From contig JADJAC010000002.1 in assembly GCA_016704425.1 (NCBI GenBank), positions 1 through 64,000 of the forward strand: DNA of 64,000 bases, written 5' to 3'. Both the position numbers and the translations under genes were made by a program. Positions 1 through 8,674 of this stretch are shown piece by piece (position 1 is the first letter of the stretch; each line of letters opens with the position of its first letter). Below the pieces are notes generated by a model that made no database searches, was not told the origin of the DNA, and saw nothing but the letters and a program-made list of their open reading frames with translations. The DNA is from Sphingomonadales bacterium. GTDB lineage: Bacteria; Pseudomonadota; Alphaproteobacteria; Sphingomonadales; Sphingomonadaceae.

Positions 1-22
1 TTGTGCAGGTCGGAATGGGCTG

Positions 23-847
23 TTATGCCCCTTTCTGGGATCGTGTCGCGGCCTCCACCTGCGTTGCGGCTGTTTCCCCTTCTTGACTGCTTTGACGAAT
101 CTTGACGGTGCATCGCACTGGCTGTTGCGACGTTGCAGCGGTCTTCCGGCAAGCGTCAATGGCATCGCGGTTGTCGCGCTGGATGTCAGCGGCCCGTACC
201 AGCGCATTCCATGCCTCGGGGCTGTCGCTCTGCATCAGCTGTGCACCCGCGTCCCAGCGGGAGGATGCGCCAACCATCCGCGCTGCCATGCGCTCGGGCC
301 AGTGCCAGCTTTCCGGCATGACACGGGCAATGGTGCCAGGAAGAAAGGACCAAAGCAGGATGCCTGCAAGCAAGGCTCCGCCTGCCACCTGGTAGAGCTG
401 CTGCCGCTGCTCGGCGGCGGTGCGTGCGTGGGCGGTGACGCTGCGCATCTCCTGGGCGGCGTAGTTCAAGTCGCTCCGAGCCTGGCTGATCCTGTCCTGA
501 TCGCTGCGCCGCGCGGCTTCGGCTGCGGCGGCGATCTTGTTGCCAATGCTGTCAGGGGTCATCTGCAATGCCGGATGGCGCGCCATGCCCTTCAGGCTCT
601 CGCTGATCGCGCCCATCCGCTTGGCCATGTCGGTGAGAGTCGCGCCGTAGTCGGGAATAACAATGTCGGCGCGCTCGGCGGCAAGGTGCTGAACCGCACG
701 GCGCATCAAAGCCAATTCACCTTCAAGGCGGGCAAACGCCTCGGCGGCGGGGTCGCCTGCGGCCTCCGGAACGGGCGCGTCGGGAACGGGGTCCGGCTCC
801 GGCTCAAGGTCCAAGGTCAATTCTACGTCATCATCATCGGTATCCAT
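23..847 (-). CDS. DUF6118 family protein beside the relaxase
   Basis: A 274-aa protein starting at the ATG at 847, just after the relaxase stop at 858. The N-terminus is very acidic and proline-rich (MDTDDDDVEL, then EPEPDPVPD), followed by a helical, Ala/Arg-rich stretch likely to form coiled coil. One clear membrane segment lies near residues 150-172 (core GGALLAGILLWSFLP). The C-terminal part holds two cysteines and looks soluble. I match it by memory to DUF6118, a family of unknown function found downstream of Ti-type traA genes in sphingomonads. The 10-base gap to traA suggests co-transcription. A role in the mating apparatus or in anchoring the relaxosome is inference from position only. 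A longer frame up to 952 is open but overlaps traA, so the 847 start is preferred. Confidence 0.75.
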   Translation of the reverse strand: MDTDDDDVELTLDLEPEPDPVPDAPVPEAAGDPAAEAFARLEGELALMRRAVQHLAAERADIVIPDYGATLTDMAKRMGAISESLKGMARHPALQMTPDSIGNKIAAAAEAARRSDQDRISQARSDLNYAAQEMRSVTAHARTAAEQRQQLYQVAGGALLAGILLWSFLPGTIARVMPESWHWPERMAARMVGASSRWDAGAQLMQSDSPEAWNALVRAADIQRDNRDAIDACRKTAATSQQPVRCTVKIRQSSQEGETAATQVEAATRSQKGA

Positions 848-857
848 TACGCTTCTC

Positions 858-3743
858 CTACAGGCCCATGCCGATTGACCGGCTCCGCTCCATCGAGATG
901 GAAGCCGCAAGGTCGCGGGCCAGATCGCGACCGAGTTCTGTCTTGATGCCAAGCTCGCAGGTGCGACCGCGCAGCAGGGATTCGACCTGCGCGTCGCGCT
1001 CCAGCCCCTTCGCCATGTCCGTCATACGGTTGGTGAGCCTCTGCGCGCCCTTGGTGTCGCCATCGCGCTGCATCGCTTGCCGTGCCTGTCCGAGCCGCTG
1101 CCAGTCGCTGACAAAGCGGTCGGCGCGCTGCGCGGGATCGACGCGGATTTCTGCTTCAAGCTGCATCGCCCGCATCGCTCCCTGACTGCGACCATCGGCG
1201 GCATCTCGGGCGAGCGAGGGGTGGCGCTGCAAGGCGCTGGCAAGGTCGGCTGTACCATGGGGCCGGATCGCGTCGAGTGCCTTCCCGGCCTTCTCCAGCG
1301 CGTCGCGCTGGTGGGGCAGGACCGGCAATCCCTGTTCGCGCATCTGCCCGATGTCTGCGGCGGCACGGGCATAGCGTTCGACAGCCCGGCGCTGATTTGG
1401 AAGGCCAGCCTGATCGGTCGGCAGCGCTTCGAGCCGGTTGGCCTGCGGGCGGAAACCGGCGAAGATCGACTTAGCGCGTTCCGGCAACTGACGGGCCATT
1501 TCCACGATACGTTCGCGGAAGGTAATGCCGCGCCGCTCGGCGAACCGCTGCTCTGGCTTGTAGTCGCTGGCCATATCCTTGCCGCGCTCGCGGCTTAGAG
1601 TGCGGACCAGTTTCGACTGATCGGCGAAGTCGTCGCGCCCATAGTGCAGATCCACGCCATCACGGTGGCGGGACATCGCGACATAGGCACCGTGGCTGTC
1701 CATGCCCGGCGTCGCCAGCACATGGGTGCGGTCCACAGTCATGCCCTGCGCCTTGTGGATCGTGGCGGCATAGCCATGATCGATGTGCGCATAATCCTTG
1801 GTGTCGAAAGCGACGTTGCGGTCATCGTCGGTTCGAACAGCCATGCGCTGCGGCGTCACCTGTTCGACGGTGCCGAGCGTGCCATTCTTGACGCCCAGGC
1901 CCCGCTCATTGCGCAGGAACATGATGCGGTCGCCGCTGGCGAACTGGCGTTCGCCTCGCTCGGCCTGGATGCTCACATCAATGCCCAGATCGCCACTGGC
2001 GCGCAGCTTTTCGCGTGCCGCGTCATTGAGTTCGCGCACTTCGTCATTGGTATGGGTGAGGATGATGCGCGTATCGTCAGGGTTGGCCTGCCGGTCGCGA
2101 TTCCAACGCTCGATCAGCTCGCCACGCGCTGCCTCCCGCGTCTCGGCAACATGCACCATGCCGCTTGTCTCATAGGCCTGAATGGCAAGACCAGTGCGCC
2201 CGGTGGCAAGGTGCCGCGTTGCGTCCTGCTGCCAGCCGTCATGCTGGCGGCGGACCTCGCTGATTTCGACGCCGCCGTGCCGTTCATGGATCGCGCGGAA
2301 GGCGGCTCCGGCTTCGATGGCCTGGAGCTGTTGCGGATCGCCGACCAGGACAACTTTCGCGCCTGCATCGGCGGCATGGGACAGGACGCGCTCCATCTGG
2401 CGCGTGCCAACCATGCCTGCCTCGTCGATGACCAGCACGTCGCGCGAGGTGAGCATTTCGCGGCCCTGGCCCCACTGGTGTTCAAGGCTCGCGATGGTGC
2501 GCGATGCAATGCCTGAACCGTGCTCCAGCCCCTCGGCGGCAATGCCGGAAAGGGCGACACCGCGAACGGTATAGCCAGCGCTTTCCCAAGCCTCGCGCGC
2601 GACGCCCAGCATCGCACTCTTGCCGGTCCCGGCATAGCCGACAATGACACTGAGGCCGCGCCCATCTGTCACATGCTCGAATGCTGCGCGCTGCTCGCCA
2701 GAGAGGATCAGGCCGCATGTCTCAGCGCGCGCCAGCGCTCCTTCCCGACCATGATCTTCGACCTGATGCCGCTCGCGCTCCGCCATCAATTCCGACGCGC
2801 GACCAAGCCGCTGTTCGGTCTCGATCATCTGGCGCGATGTGAATCGCTCTTCGCCGCGTCCGTCCTTGCCCAGTGCGACAAGGTCGGATGATCCGCGAAC
2901 CGCGCTCATGGCCAAATCGAACTGCTCTTTCCCGTCGCTGTGCCGATGCACGAACATCGCAAGATCGCGGTTGGTGAAGGTGGCTTGGCTGTGCGTGATC
3001 GCGTCGAGCGCGATGGCGGGATTGGCAATGATCCGCTCGCCATTACGCTGTGCGACAGCGCGGTGCTCTTCGATCCGCTCGGCCTCAAGCCCGCGCCCGC
3101 CCATCCTTGTTGCGGCAGGGCCGATCTTGTCCTGCGGCTCCAGCGCAATGCCCTGCGCCTCCAGGCTGCGATGATCGACGCGCGCATCGATATCCAGTTC
3201 AGCCAGGCGCTGGTTGACATGCTCGGCCCAGCGCTCGCGCCATTGCTCGACCAGTTCGGTCTTGTTCCACTCTCGCACCTTCGAGCCGAAGCCATCTTTG
3301 CCGACTTCGCGCATGGTGAGCATGACATGCGCGTGCGGCTTGGGCTGGCCATCCGCGCCAATGTCCCAATGCACATTGAGGTCGGCGATCATGCCCTTTT
3401 CGACGAACTCGGCCTCGGCAAATTCGCGCGCCAGCTCGATGCCCTGTTCCTTGGTCAGCTCGCGCGGAATGGCGAATTCGACCTCGCGGGCAAGCTGCGC
3501 GTCCTTGCGCTTCTCCGCGGCTTCGACCGCGTTCCAGAGCTTTTCGCGGTCGGCAAATTCCTCTGGTGCGCCTTCGGGCAGCAGCACTTCGGAATGGATG
3601 ACCCCGTCCTTGTTGGTGAAGTCATGGTCGCGGTCGAGCCGTTCGTCATGCAGCCGCTCGGCTCCGCGATAAGCAGCAGCGGCCACCGCGCTGCGCCCGC
3701 TCGACCGGCTGATGACTTTGACGGAGAGGTGGAAGATCGCCAT
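858..3743 (-). CDS. traA: Ti-type conjugative relaxase/helicase TraA
   Basis: A 961-aa protein from the ATG at 3743 (MAIFHLSVKVISRSSGRSAV), the typical start of MobA/MobL-type relaxases; the frame is open upstream but lacks this conserved start. Domain 1 (about 1-210) is the relaxase: Tyr25 in the AAAYRG motif is the likely nicking tyrosine and a histidine cluster (PHAHVMLTM, residues 136-144) is the metal site. Domain 2 (about 345-720) is a RecD-like helicase with Walker A GYAGTGKS (369-376), a Walker B-type VLVIDEAGM and the C-terminal motif HKAQGMTVDRTHV. The C-terminal 240 residues are helical and Arg/Gln-rich. In Ti-plasmid systems TraA nicks oriT and leads the strand into the recipient. 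It is divergent from traC/traD across a 172-bp gap that carries the predicted oriT. No frameshift is visible. Confidence 0.93.
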   Translation of the reverse strand: MAIFHLSVKVISRSSGRSAVAAAAYRGAERLHDERLDRDHDFTNKDGVIHSEVLLPEGAPEEFADREKLWNAVEAAEKRKDAQLAREVEFAIPRELTKEQGIELAREFAEAEFVEKGMIADLNVHWDIGADGQPKPHAHVMLTMREVGKDGFGSKVREWNKTELVEQWRERWAEHVNQRLAELDIDARVDHRSLEAQGIALEPQDKIGPAATRMGGRGLEAERIEEHRAVAQRNGERIIANPAIALDAITHSQATFTNRDLAMFVHRHSDGKEQFDLAMSAVRGSSDLVALGKDGRGEERFTSRQMIETEQRLGRASELMAERERHQVEDHGREGALARAETCGLILSGEQRAAFEHVTDGRGLSVIVGYAGTGKSAMLGVAREAWESAGYTVRGVALSGIAAEGLEHGSGIASRTIASLEHQWGQGREMLTSRDVLVIDEAGMVGTRQMERVLSHAADAGAKVVLVGDPQQLQAIEAGAAFRAIHERHGGVEISEVRRQHDGWQQDATRHLATGRTGLAIQAYETSGMVHVAETREAARGELIERWNRDRQANPDDTRIILTHTNDEVRELNDAAREKLRASGDLGIDVSIQAERGERQFASGDRIMFLRNERGLGVKNGTLGTVEQVTPQRMAVRTDDDRNVAFDTKDYAHIDHGYAATIHKAQGMTVDRTHVLATPGMDSHGAYVAMSRHRDGVDLHYGRDDFADQSKLVRTLSRERGKDMASDYKPEQRFAERRGITFRERIVEMARQLPERAKSIFAGFRPQANRLEALPTDQAGLPNQRRAVERYARAAADIGQMREQGLPVLPHQRDALEKAGKALDAIRPHGTADLASALQRHPSLARDAADGRSQGAMRAMQLEAEIRVDPAQRADRFVSDWQRLGQARQAMQRDGDTKGAQRLTNRMTDMAKGLERDAQVESLLRGRTCELGIKTELGRDLARDLAASISMERSRSIGMGL

Positions 3744-3915
3744 GACGGCAATCCATCTACGCCATGAGCGCAACGTCGGCACGACGTATAAGCGCGCCCT
3801 CCCATGATAAAATCCTGCTCGGGACTATTCAGTATCAGGCCGTCTCGACGAATCTACAGCATTGGGAGAGCATCGATATTATCATCAGCGCATCACCTCT
3901 CAATGGAGAACTTCG
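3744..3915. promoter_or_regulatory. Divergent traA/traC intergenic region with predicted oriT nick site
   Basis: This gap between divergent traA and traC is where Ti-type plasmids carry oriT. A perfect inverted repeat ACGTCG-gca-CGACGT lies at 3773-3787. It runs straight into TATAAGCGCGCCCT (3787-3800), which resembles the RSF1010/Ti-family nick core as I remember it (TAAGTGCGCCCT and ATAATTGCGCCCT). By analogy the nick would fall between 3796 and 3797 on the plus strand. Promoters for both directions must also lie here, but I cannot point to clear boxes. The traC ribosome binding site GGAGAA is at 3905-3910. The oriT call rests on motif, hairpin and position together. Confidence 0.75.
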
Positions 3916-4221
3916 ATGCGCAAACCCCGTGACTTTGATTCGGAACTGAAGGCGCTCGCCGACAAGGCGAAGCAACTGAAGGAACGCCGCGTGCAGCAGC
4001 TCGGTGAACTGGTGATCGCCACCGGGGCCGATGTGACCGATGCGGAAACCCTGGCCGGTGCGCTGCTTGTCATCGCGGAAACCAGCGAAGCCCAACGGAA
4101 GGAGGCTTGGCGCAAGCGGGGCGCGGCCTTCTTTCAGAGCAAGGCGCGCAAGCGTGGCGATGGACCTCAAAGCCAACCGGACAGCGCTCAACCGGCTGAT
4201 GGCGGCGCGGCATCGGCTTGA
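3916..4221 (+). CDS. traC: Conjugal transfer protein TraC-like
   Basis: A 101-aa basic protein starting at the ATG at 3916, with GGAGAA five bases upstream; an upstream in-frame ATG at 3862 lacks a site. It begins MRKPRDFDSELKALADKAKQ, a helical N-terminus, and is followed by a block of the form QLGELVIATGADVTDAETL, as in the TraC/TraD accessory proteins of Ti-type systems. These bind near oriT and help TraA form the relaxosome. Its place, divergent from traA and overlapping traD, reproduces the Ti-plasmid order traA / oriT / traC-traD. No traG coupling-protein gene follows; instead the RM-like genes begin, so the transfer module may be incomplete here or continue left of the window. Confidence 0.8.
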   Translation: MRKPRDFDSELKALADKAKQLKERRVQQLGELVIATGADVTDAETLAGALLVIAETSEAQRKEAWRKRGAAFFQSKARKRGDGPQSQPDSAQPADGGAASA

Positions 4222-4489
4222 GGCAGTGAAGGCGCGAACCGACATGCGCGAGTGGCAGGTCAAGCGCCGCGAACGCACGCGACAACTGATCGAACTGGGC
4301 GGCCTGGTCGTGAAGGCCGGACTGGTCGAACTCGCGGACGATGATCGCGCCACGCTCTATGGCGCGTTCCTCACCGTTGCCGCCAAGTTGCGCGGTGAGG
4401 AACGCGAGCAGGCGCTGGTGCTGTGGAAACGGAAGGGCAAGCGGGCGTTCGATGCTGAGATGGCGCATGGAACGGATGCGCCGCAGTAG
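4160..4489 (+). CDS. traD: Conjugal transfer protein TraD-like
   Basis: A 109-aa protein from the ATG at 4160, lying in another frame and overlapping the 3' end of traC by 62 bases, so translation is probably coupled. The sequence MDLKANRTALNRLMAARHR begins a basic helical region; the middle (QLIELGGLVVKAGLVEL) parallels the TraC block QLGELVIATGADVTD, showing that TraC and TraD are related. The C-terminus ends with KRKGKRAFDAE. In Ti-type systems TraD is a small relaxosome accessory protein. The upstream portion of this open frame (from 4040) is shadow sequence inside traC. Confidence 0.75.
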   Translation: MDLKANRTALNRLMAARHRLEAVKARTDMREWQVKRRERTRQLIELGGLVVKAGLVELADDDRATLYGAFLTVAAKLRGEEREQALVLWKRKGKRAFDAEMAHGTDAPQ

Positions 4490-4575
4490 TTCGATCCGGA
4501 CAGAATGCCAGATAGTATCGAACTTGCTTGCTTCATTTGTAACTGGGCTATAACCAGAGCAAACGAGGGGGAGCG

Positions 4576-4767
4576 GTGGGCCAAGCTAAGTCACAAACTT
4601 TGAACCATAAAATGGTTCATGTCCGGCTTGATCCGGAGCTGCATCGTCGGCTCCGCATTGTTGTGGCCTCGGAAGAAACCTCAATCCAGGACTGGCTTTC
4701 TGACGCGGTCGAACGCGCTGTGGACAGGGCTTGGCCATCGATTACCCAAGGGTCAGATAGCAAATGA
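4576..4767 (+). CDS. Small ribbon-helix-helix-like protein upstream of the RM genes
   Basis: A 63-aa protein with a GTG start at 4576, preceded by a purine-rich ribosome binding site (GAGGGGGAG). Its stop overlaps the ATG of the methyltransferase gene (ATGA at 4764), implying translational coupling and one operon. The middle, HVRLDPELHRRLRIVVASE, has the beta-strand plus two-helix pattern of Arc/MetJ-type or CopG-like DNA-binding proteins, with the second helix TSIQDWLSDAVERAVD. This is a pattern call, not a family match I can confirm. A plausible role is autoregulation of the operon, like a controller protein of restriction systems. It could also be the antitoxin-like remnant of an unrelated pair, but no toxin-like partner is seen. 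Confidence 0.6.
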   Translation: MGQAKSQTLNHKMVHVRLDPELHRRLRIVVASEETSIQDWLSDAVERAVDRAWPSITQGSDSK

Positions 4768-6734
4768 GTACGGCTGCATTGCGAGCGCCAGCTGGCGCGC
4801 AGATTCCAGTGATTGTGCAGCAGGGGAAAATTCTCGATTTCATCGATGGCCTGACCCAGCGTAACGAGACCCCGGAAGAATACGTCAGGCAGGAGATCGC
4901 GAAGTCCCTTGTGCGCGAGTATGATTACGCGAAGGCTGATGTCGCGGTGGAATTCACGCTGCGCCTCGGTTCACAAAAGCCTCGCGCTGATCTTGTCATC
5001 TTTGATGAAGGGGATGACCACAAGCAGGACCGTGCGCGGATCATCATCGAATGCAAATCGCAAAAGGTGAAGTCGAGCGACCGCAAGGAGGGGATCGGTC
5101 AGCTCCACGCATATATGTCAGCCTGCCCGAACGTGCAGTACGGGATGTGGACCAATGGGCTGGAACGCTATTGCTTCCGCCGGGTCGAAAAGGACGGATT
5201 GGTCTCGTTCGACGAGATTCCAGATATTCCCGGCAAGGGATGCAGCGAAGAGGACGTGGAGCGTCCCCGGTTCGACCAGCTAAAGGCAGCATCGTCCGAC
5301 GCGCTCCTGTTCGCGTTCCGGCGCTGCCATAACTACATTGCGGGGAACCAAGGGCTTCAGAAGCCTGATGCCTTTTGGGAGCTGCTGAAGATCATCTTCT
5401 GCAAGATTCATGACGAGCGTAGCTCCGACGAGGTCGAGTTTTACGCCACCTCGAAAGAGCGCCACAATCTAAATGGGCGGCTCAAGGTCAAGGCGAGGAT
5501 TGATGCTCTCTACGCGGCGGTGAAGGCCGAGTACGACACCATCTTCCGGGAAAACGAAGAGATCGAACTGGAGCCCGGCGTTCTTGCCTACATCGTCAGC
5601 CAATTACAAATGTACTCGCTTCTCGAAAGCGACATTGATGTAAAAGGCCGTGCGTACGAAGAGATTGTCGGCTCGAACCTTCGCGGTGACCGGGGCGAGT
5701 TCTTCACCCCGCGCAATATCTGCCAGATGGCCGTGACAATGCTCGATCCAAATGAGCGGCAGCTCATAATGGATCCGGCATGTGGGACGGGCGGCTTCCT
5801 CATCACGGCGATGAACTACGTCATCGAGAAAATTCGGACTGCCGAACTTGCGAAGTGGGGGGAAGTGGCGCGGGCAGAAGATGCCATTCGCGCACGCGTC
5901 CAGCGTTTTGCCGAGAAGTTCATTATCGGGATGGACCTGAATCCGAGCCTTGTGAAGGCATCGAAGATGAACATGGTCATGAACAATGATGGGGCAGGCG
6001 GGCTATTCCAGGGCAATTCGCTAAAGGCCCCCGCAACGTGGGATGAAGTCCTTCGCGCGCGGAAAGTGATGGGCACGGTTGATCTGCTATTCACGAACCC
6101 GCCGTTCGGATCGAAAATTCCTATCGATGATCCCGCCATTCTGGAAAAATACGATCTTGGCCATGCATGGTCCTACGATGCTGAGACCGACGTTTGGACC
6201 ATGCGCCCGGATATCCAGAAGTCCCAGCCACCAGAAATCCTTTTCATTGAACGGTGTGTCCGGCTCCTGAAGCCTGGCATTGGGCGCTGCGCCATCGTTC
6301 TTCCGGACGGTATTCTGGGCTCACCAGGCGCAGGTTATGTTCGCGAGTGGATTCTTCGGAATACTCGCATCTTGGCAAGCATCGACTTGCACCCCGATAC
6401 GTTTCAGCCGCACGTGAGCGTCCAGACCAGCGTTCTGATCCTTCAAAGGAAGGCGGACGAAGAAATGGCGGTCGAGAAGGCTGCCGGACGGTTCAATGAC
6501 TACCAGGTGTTCATGGCTGTCGCCAATCACATCGGCCACGATAAACGTGGCAATGTGACCTACGTCCGGGATCGGCAAGGGAATGAAATTGTCGAAGAAT
6601 TTGAAGAGCAGACAAAGGATTATGAGGACGGCAAGCCTGTGTACAAGCGCCAATTAACTCAGCGCAAGGTCGTCGATGACAACACAATTCAGATTGCTCA
6701 GGCGTTTCGTAAATGGCTATCCGAGCAAGACTGA
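4764..6734 (+). CDS. N6-adenine DNA methyltransferase with N-terminal HsdR_N nuclease-like domain (type I / BcgI-like RM subunit)
   Basis: A 656-aa protein. Residues about 20-150 resemble the N-terminal domain of type I restriction subunits, with a PD-(D/E)xK-like arrangement: Asp76 in RADLVIF and Glu96-Cys-Lys98 in IIIECKSQ. Residues about 290-600 form an N6-adenine methylase: GEFFTP (311-316), SAM motif DPACGTGGF (337-345) and catalytic NPPF (445-448). It is followed by a specificity subunit overlapping by 22 bases. No hsdR gene is present. A fused nuclease-methylase plus a separate two-TRD subunit is the layout of BcgI-like type IIB enzymes (637-aa A subunit), so the cleavage activity may reside in this protein. 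Alternatively the N-terminal domain is inactive and cutting was done by the DUF262 protein. The frame is intact, so methylation may persist although the downstream gene is broken. Confidence 0.85.
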   Translation: MSTAALRAPAGAQIPVIVQQGKILDFIDGLTQRNETPEEYVRQEIAKSLVREYDYAKADVAVEFTLRLGSQKPRADLVIFDEGDDHKQDRARIIIECKSQKVKSSDRKEGIGQLHAYMSACPNVQYGMWTNGLERYCFRRVEKDGLVSFDEIPDIPGKGCSEEDVERPRFDQLKAASSDALLFAFRRCHNYIAGNQGLQKPDAFWELLKIIFCKIHDERSSDEVEFYATSKERHNLNGRLKVKARIDALYAAVKAEYDTIFRENEEIELEPGVLAYIVSQLQMYSLLESDIDVKGRAYEEIVGSNLRGDRGEFFTPRNICQMAVTMLDPNERQLIMDPACGTGGFLITAMNYVIEKIRTAELAKWGEVARAEDAIRARVQRFAEKFIIGMDLNPSLVKASKMNMVMNNDGAGGLFQGNSLKAPATWDEVLRARKVMGTVDLLFTNPPFGSKIPIDDPAILEKYDLGHAWSYDAETDVWTMRPDIQKSQPPEILFIERCVRLLKPGIGRCAIVLPDGILGSPGAGYVREWILRNTRILASIDLHPDTFQPHVSVQTSVLILQRKADEEMAVEKAAGRFNDYQVFMAVANHIGHDKRGNVTYVRDRQGNEIVEEFEEQTKDYEDGKPVYKRQLTQRKVVDDNTIQIAQAFRKWLSEQD

Positions 6735-8158
6735 CCGCCCCTCGCGAGGTCCGAGAGGATTGGCCGTGGCATGAGGCGCAGTCTATCAGCCTGTCAGCTT
6801 CACTGCTTTTTGGCGGTGATCGTCGTATGGAAGCCGAAAACTTCTTGGCACCAGGCTTTGCCGTTCGGCATCGTATCCAGTCGAAGCCAGTTGGCTGGAA
6901 AGCTTTCTCAGAAGTAGCGCGCATTTGGCAACCCTCTCGACTGAAGGGAATCCAAGTGGCACCGGAGTTCGGAACTCCATTCTTGGCTGCGACTCAAGTA
7001 TTTGACGTTCGCCCGATACCTCGAAAATGGCTTTCGATAGACCGAACCGATGATCATGCGCAGCGCTTTGTCAGAGAAGGCACGGTCCTCTTGACTTGTT
7101 CTGGCAGTGTTGGACGTGCCACGATAGCTGACGCGACCGTGTCACGGGTTCTTGTGTCGCATGACTTACTAAGAATTGAACCTCGTGTGCCCGAGATGCG
7201 AGGGTGGGTTTATGCTTATCTTCGCTCGCCCAGCGTAAGGGCAATGATGACCTCTGCTCAGTACGGTCACATGATCAAGCATCTTGAAATTGGTCATTTG
7301 GAGGCCTTGCCGTTTGTCTCGATGCCGGCGGGCTATGAGGAGCGTTTCAATCAAGCGTTCGACAAGATCATCCAGCTCAGAAATCGGTCGCATGAACAGA
7401 CAGAAAAGGCCGAGAGGCTCTTTGAGAAAAATTTTGGAAAGTACTCTTCAAAATTATCTGATAAAGTTGGGTTTTCAGTCAGCGCTTCATCAGCCCTTGC
7501 AGGGCAGCGGCGAAGATTTGAGGCCCAATTTCACAATCCAGACGTGCGCGAATTGGTGAGACATCTGAGCGGTAGTGCTATTTCTTGGGACTCGATTAGT
7601 GAACTTGGGTACTCAGTTTGGCTTCCAACGCGATTTCGCAGGATAAATGCCGAAGATGGTGTTCCATTCGTGGATAGTTCGGTTCTGTTCGAAATTAATC
7701 CGGACAGTAAGAAGTTTATTCAAGACTCTGACTTTGGCGATCCCTTCCGAGGACGTGTGATGGCAGGTTGGTTGCTATTGGCGCGCTCTGGGCAGACTTA
7801 TGGCATTAATGGCTCGACAATGATTGCTTCGAGCGCACACGAAGAGAAAATTATCTCCGATCATGTGATCCGAATTGCACCAGAAGCTCCCAAGTGCCGG
7901 GTTGGGTATCTGCATGTTGCGATGTCGCATCCAGAATTGGGGCGTCCACGCGTCAAGGCGTTGCCGTATGGTTCAAGCATCCCCGAGATCGAAGTGACGG
8001 ATGTTGAAAGCTTCTTGATCCCTCGCCTTGGTAGCGAAAGAGAAGATGAAATTGCTGACCTGGCGGAATCCGCCGCTGCTGACCGCGATCTTGCTGACAC
8101 AATCGAAGTACAGATCGCAAGCGAGGCAGATGAACTGGTTCAGTCGTTTATACAATAA
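6713..8158 (+). CDS. Type I/IIB restriction-modification specificity (S) subunit
   Basis: A 481-aa protein whose ATG at 6713 lies inside the methyltransferase gene (22-base overlap). It reads as two target-recognition halves. The first covers about 45-230, with the pattern GTVLLTCSGSVGRATIAD typical of S-subunit TRDs, followed by a helical spacer near QLRNRSHEQTEKAERLFEK. The second covers about 260-470, with GWLLLARSGQTYGINGS as the matching second TRD motif, then another helical tail. This is the standard HsdS plan for a bipartite recognition site. It should give sequence specificity to the methyltransferase upstream. Codon use and AT content in this gene are somewhat more AT-rich than in the tra genes, as usual for exchanged specificity genes. 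Confidence 0.85.
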   Translation: MAIRARLTAPREVREDWPWHEAQSISLSASLLFGGDRRMEAENFLAPGFAVRHRIQSKPVGWKAFSEVARIWQPSRLKGIQVAPEFGTPFLAATQVFDVRPIPRKWLSIDRTDDHAQRFVREGTVLLTCSGSVGRATIADATVSRVLVSHDLLRIEPRVPEMRGWVYAYLRSPSVRAMMTSAQYGHMIKHLEIGHLEALPFVSMPAGYEERFNQAFDKIIQLRNRSHEQTEKAERLFEKNFGKYSSKLSDKVGFSVSASSALAGQRRRFEAQFHNPDVRELVRHLSGSAISWDSISELGYSVWLPTRFRRINAEDGVPFVDSSVLFEINPDSKKFIQDSDFGDPFRGRVMAGWLLLARSGQTYGINGSTMIASSAHEEKIISDHVIRIAPEAPKCRVGYLHVAMSHPELGRPRVKALPYGSSIPEIEVTDVESFLIPRLGSEREDEIADLAESAAADRDLADTIEVQIASEADELVQSFIQ

Positions 8159-8185
8159 GCTGCGGTGAGCGGTCAGGTGGGCTTC

Positions 8186-8508
8186 ATGGCAATTTTTACT
8201 ACCAGCAATGTTCCGATCTCCTCCCTGATCGAGGACATTGACATGGGTAAGATCGGATTGCCGGAATTGCAGCGGCCTTTTGTCTGGCCGAACGTCAACG
8301 TTCGTGATCTTTTCGACTCCCTGTATCGCGGCTATCCTGCCGGATTTCTGCTGTTCTGGAAGACCGGGGCGGATGGAGGTCTGAAGAGCATTGGCACCGG
8401 CCCGAAACAGTCGGTGCCGGAACTGGCGATTGTCGATGGCCAGCAGCGCCTGACCTCGCTCTATGCCGTGGTGAAGGGGATGGAAGTCCTCCGTTCCAAC
8501 TTCAAGAA
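8186..8508 (+). pseudogene. 5' part of DUF262 (GmrSD-like) gene, interrupted by the IS21 array
   Basis: This is codons 1-107 of a DUF262-family gene, starting at the ATG at 8186 with AGGTGG eight bases upstream. It contains the family signatures LPELQRPFVW and VDGQQRLTSLYAV; the DGQQR motif belongs to the nucleotide-binding/hydrolysing half of GmrSD-type type IV restriction enzymes and of SspE. The frame stops being DUF262 at 8508, where the IS21 end begins. Removing the array and one copy of the 8-base duplication joins 8508 to 25271 in frame and restores a 747-aa protein. Only 27 bases separate it from the S-subunit stop, so it belonged to the same operon. Confidence 0.9.
8501..8508 (+). 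repeat. Left target-site duplication of the IS21 array
   Basis: TTCAAGAA at 8501-8508 is repeated exactly at 25263-25270, on the other side of the whole three-copy array. Neither internal IS junction carries it. An 8-base duplication is within the range known for IS21-family transposition. Confidence 0.9.
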
Positions 8509-8674
8509 TGTCAATCGGCGTTCAATCGGGACCCCCTATCGGCGCGCAAAAGGGACCCCGTTAGCGTTGCATAGATCGATCGACGTTGGGCGCGGGTTTC
8601 GCGCTGCTGGCGGCGTAGGAAGGGCGTAGCCCGACCGGAGGCGTCAGCAGCGCGAAGGCGTTTTTCTGATCGGG

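Noticed and set aside
1644..2516. 290-codon plus-strand open frame inside traA
   Set aside because: Antisense shadow of the helicase domain of traA; no ribosome binding site or family pattern.
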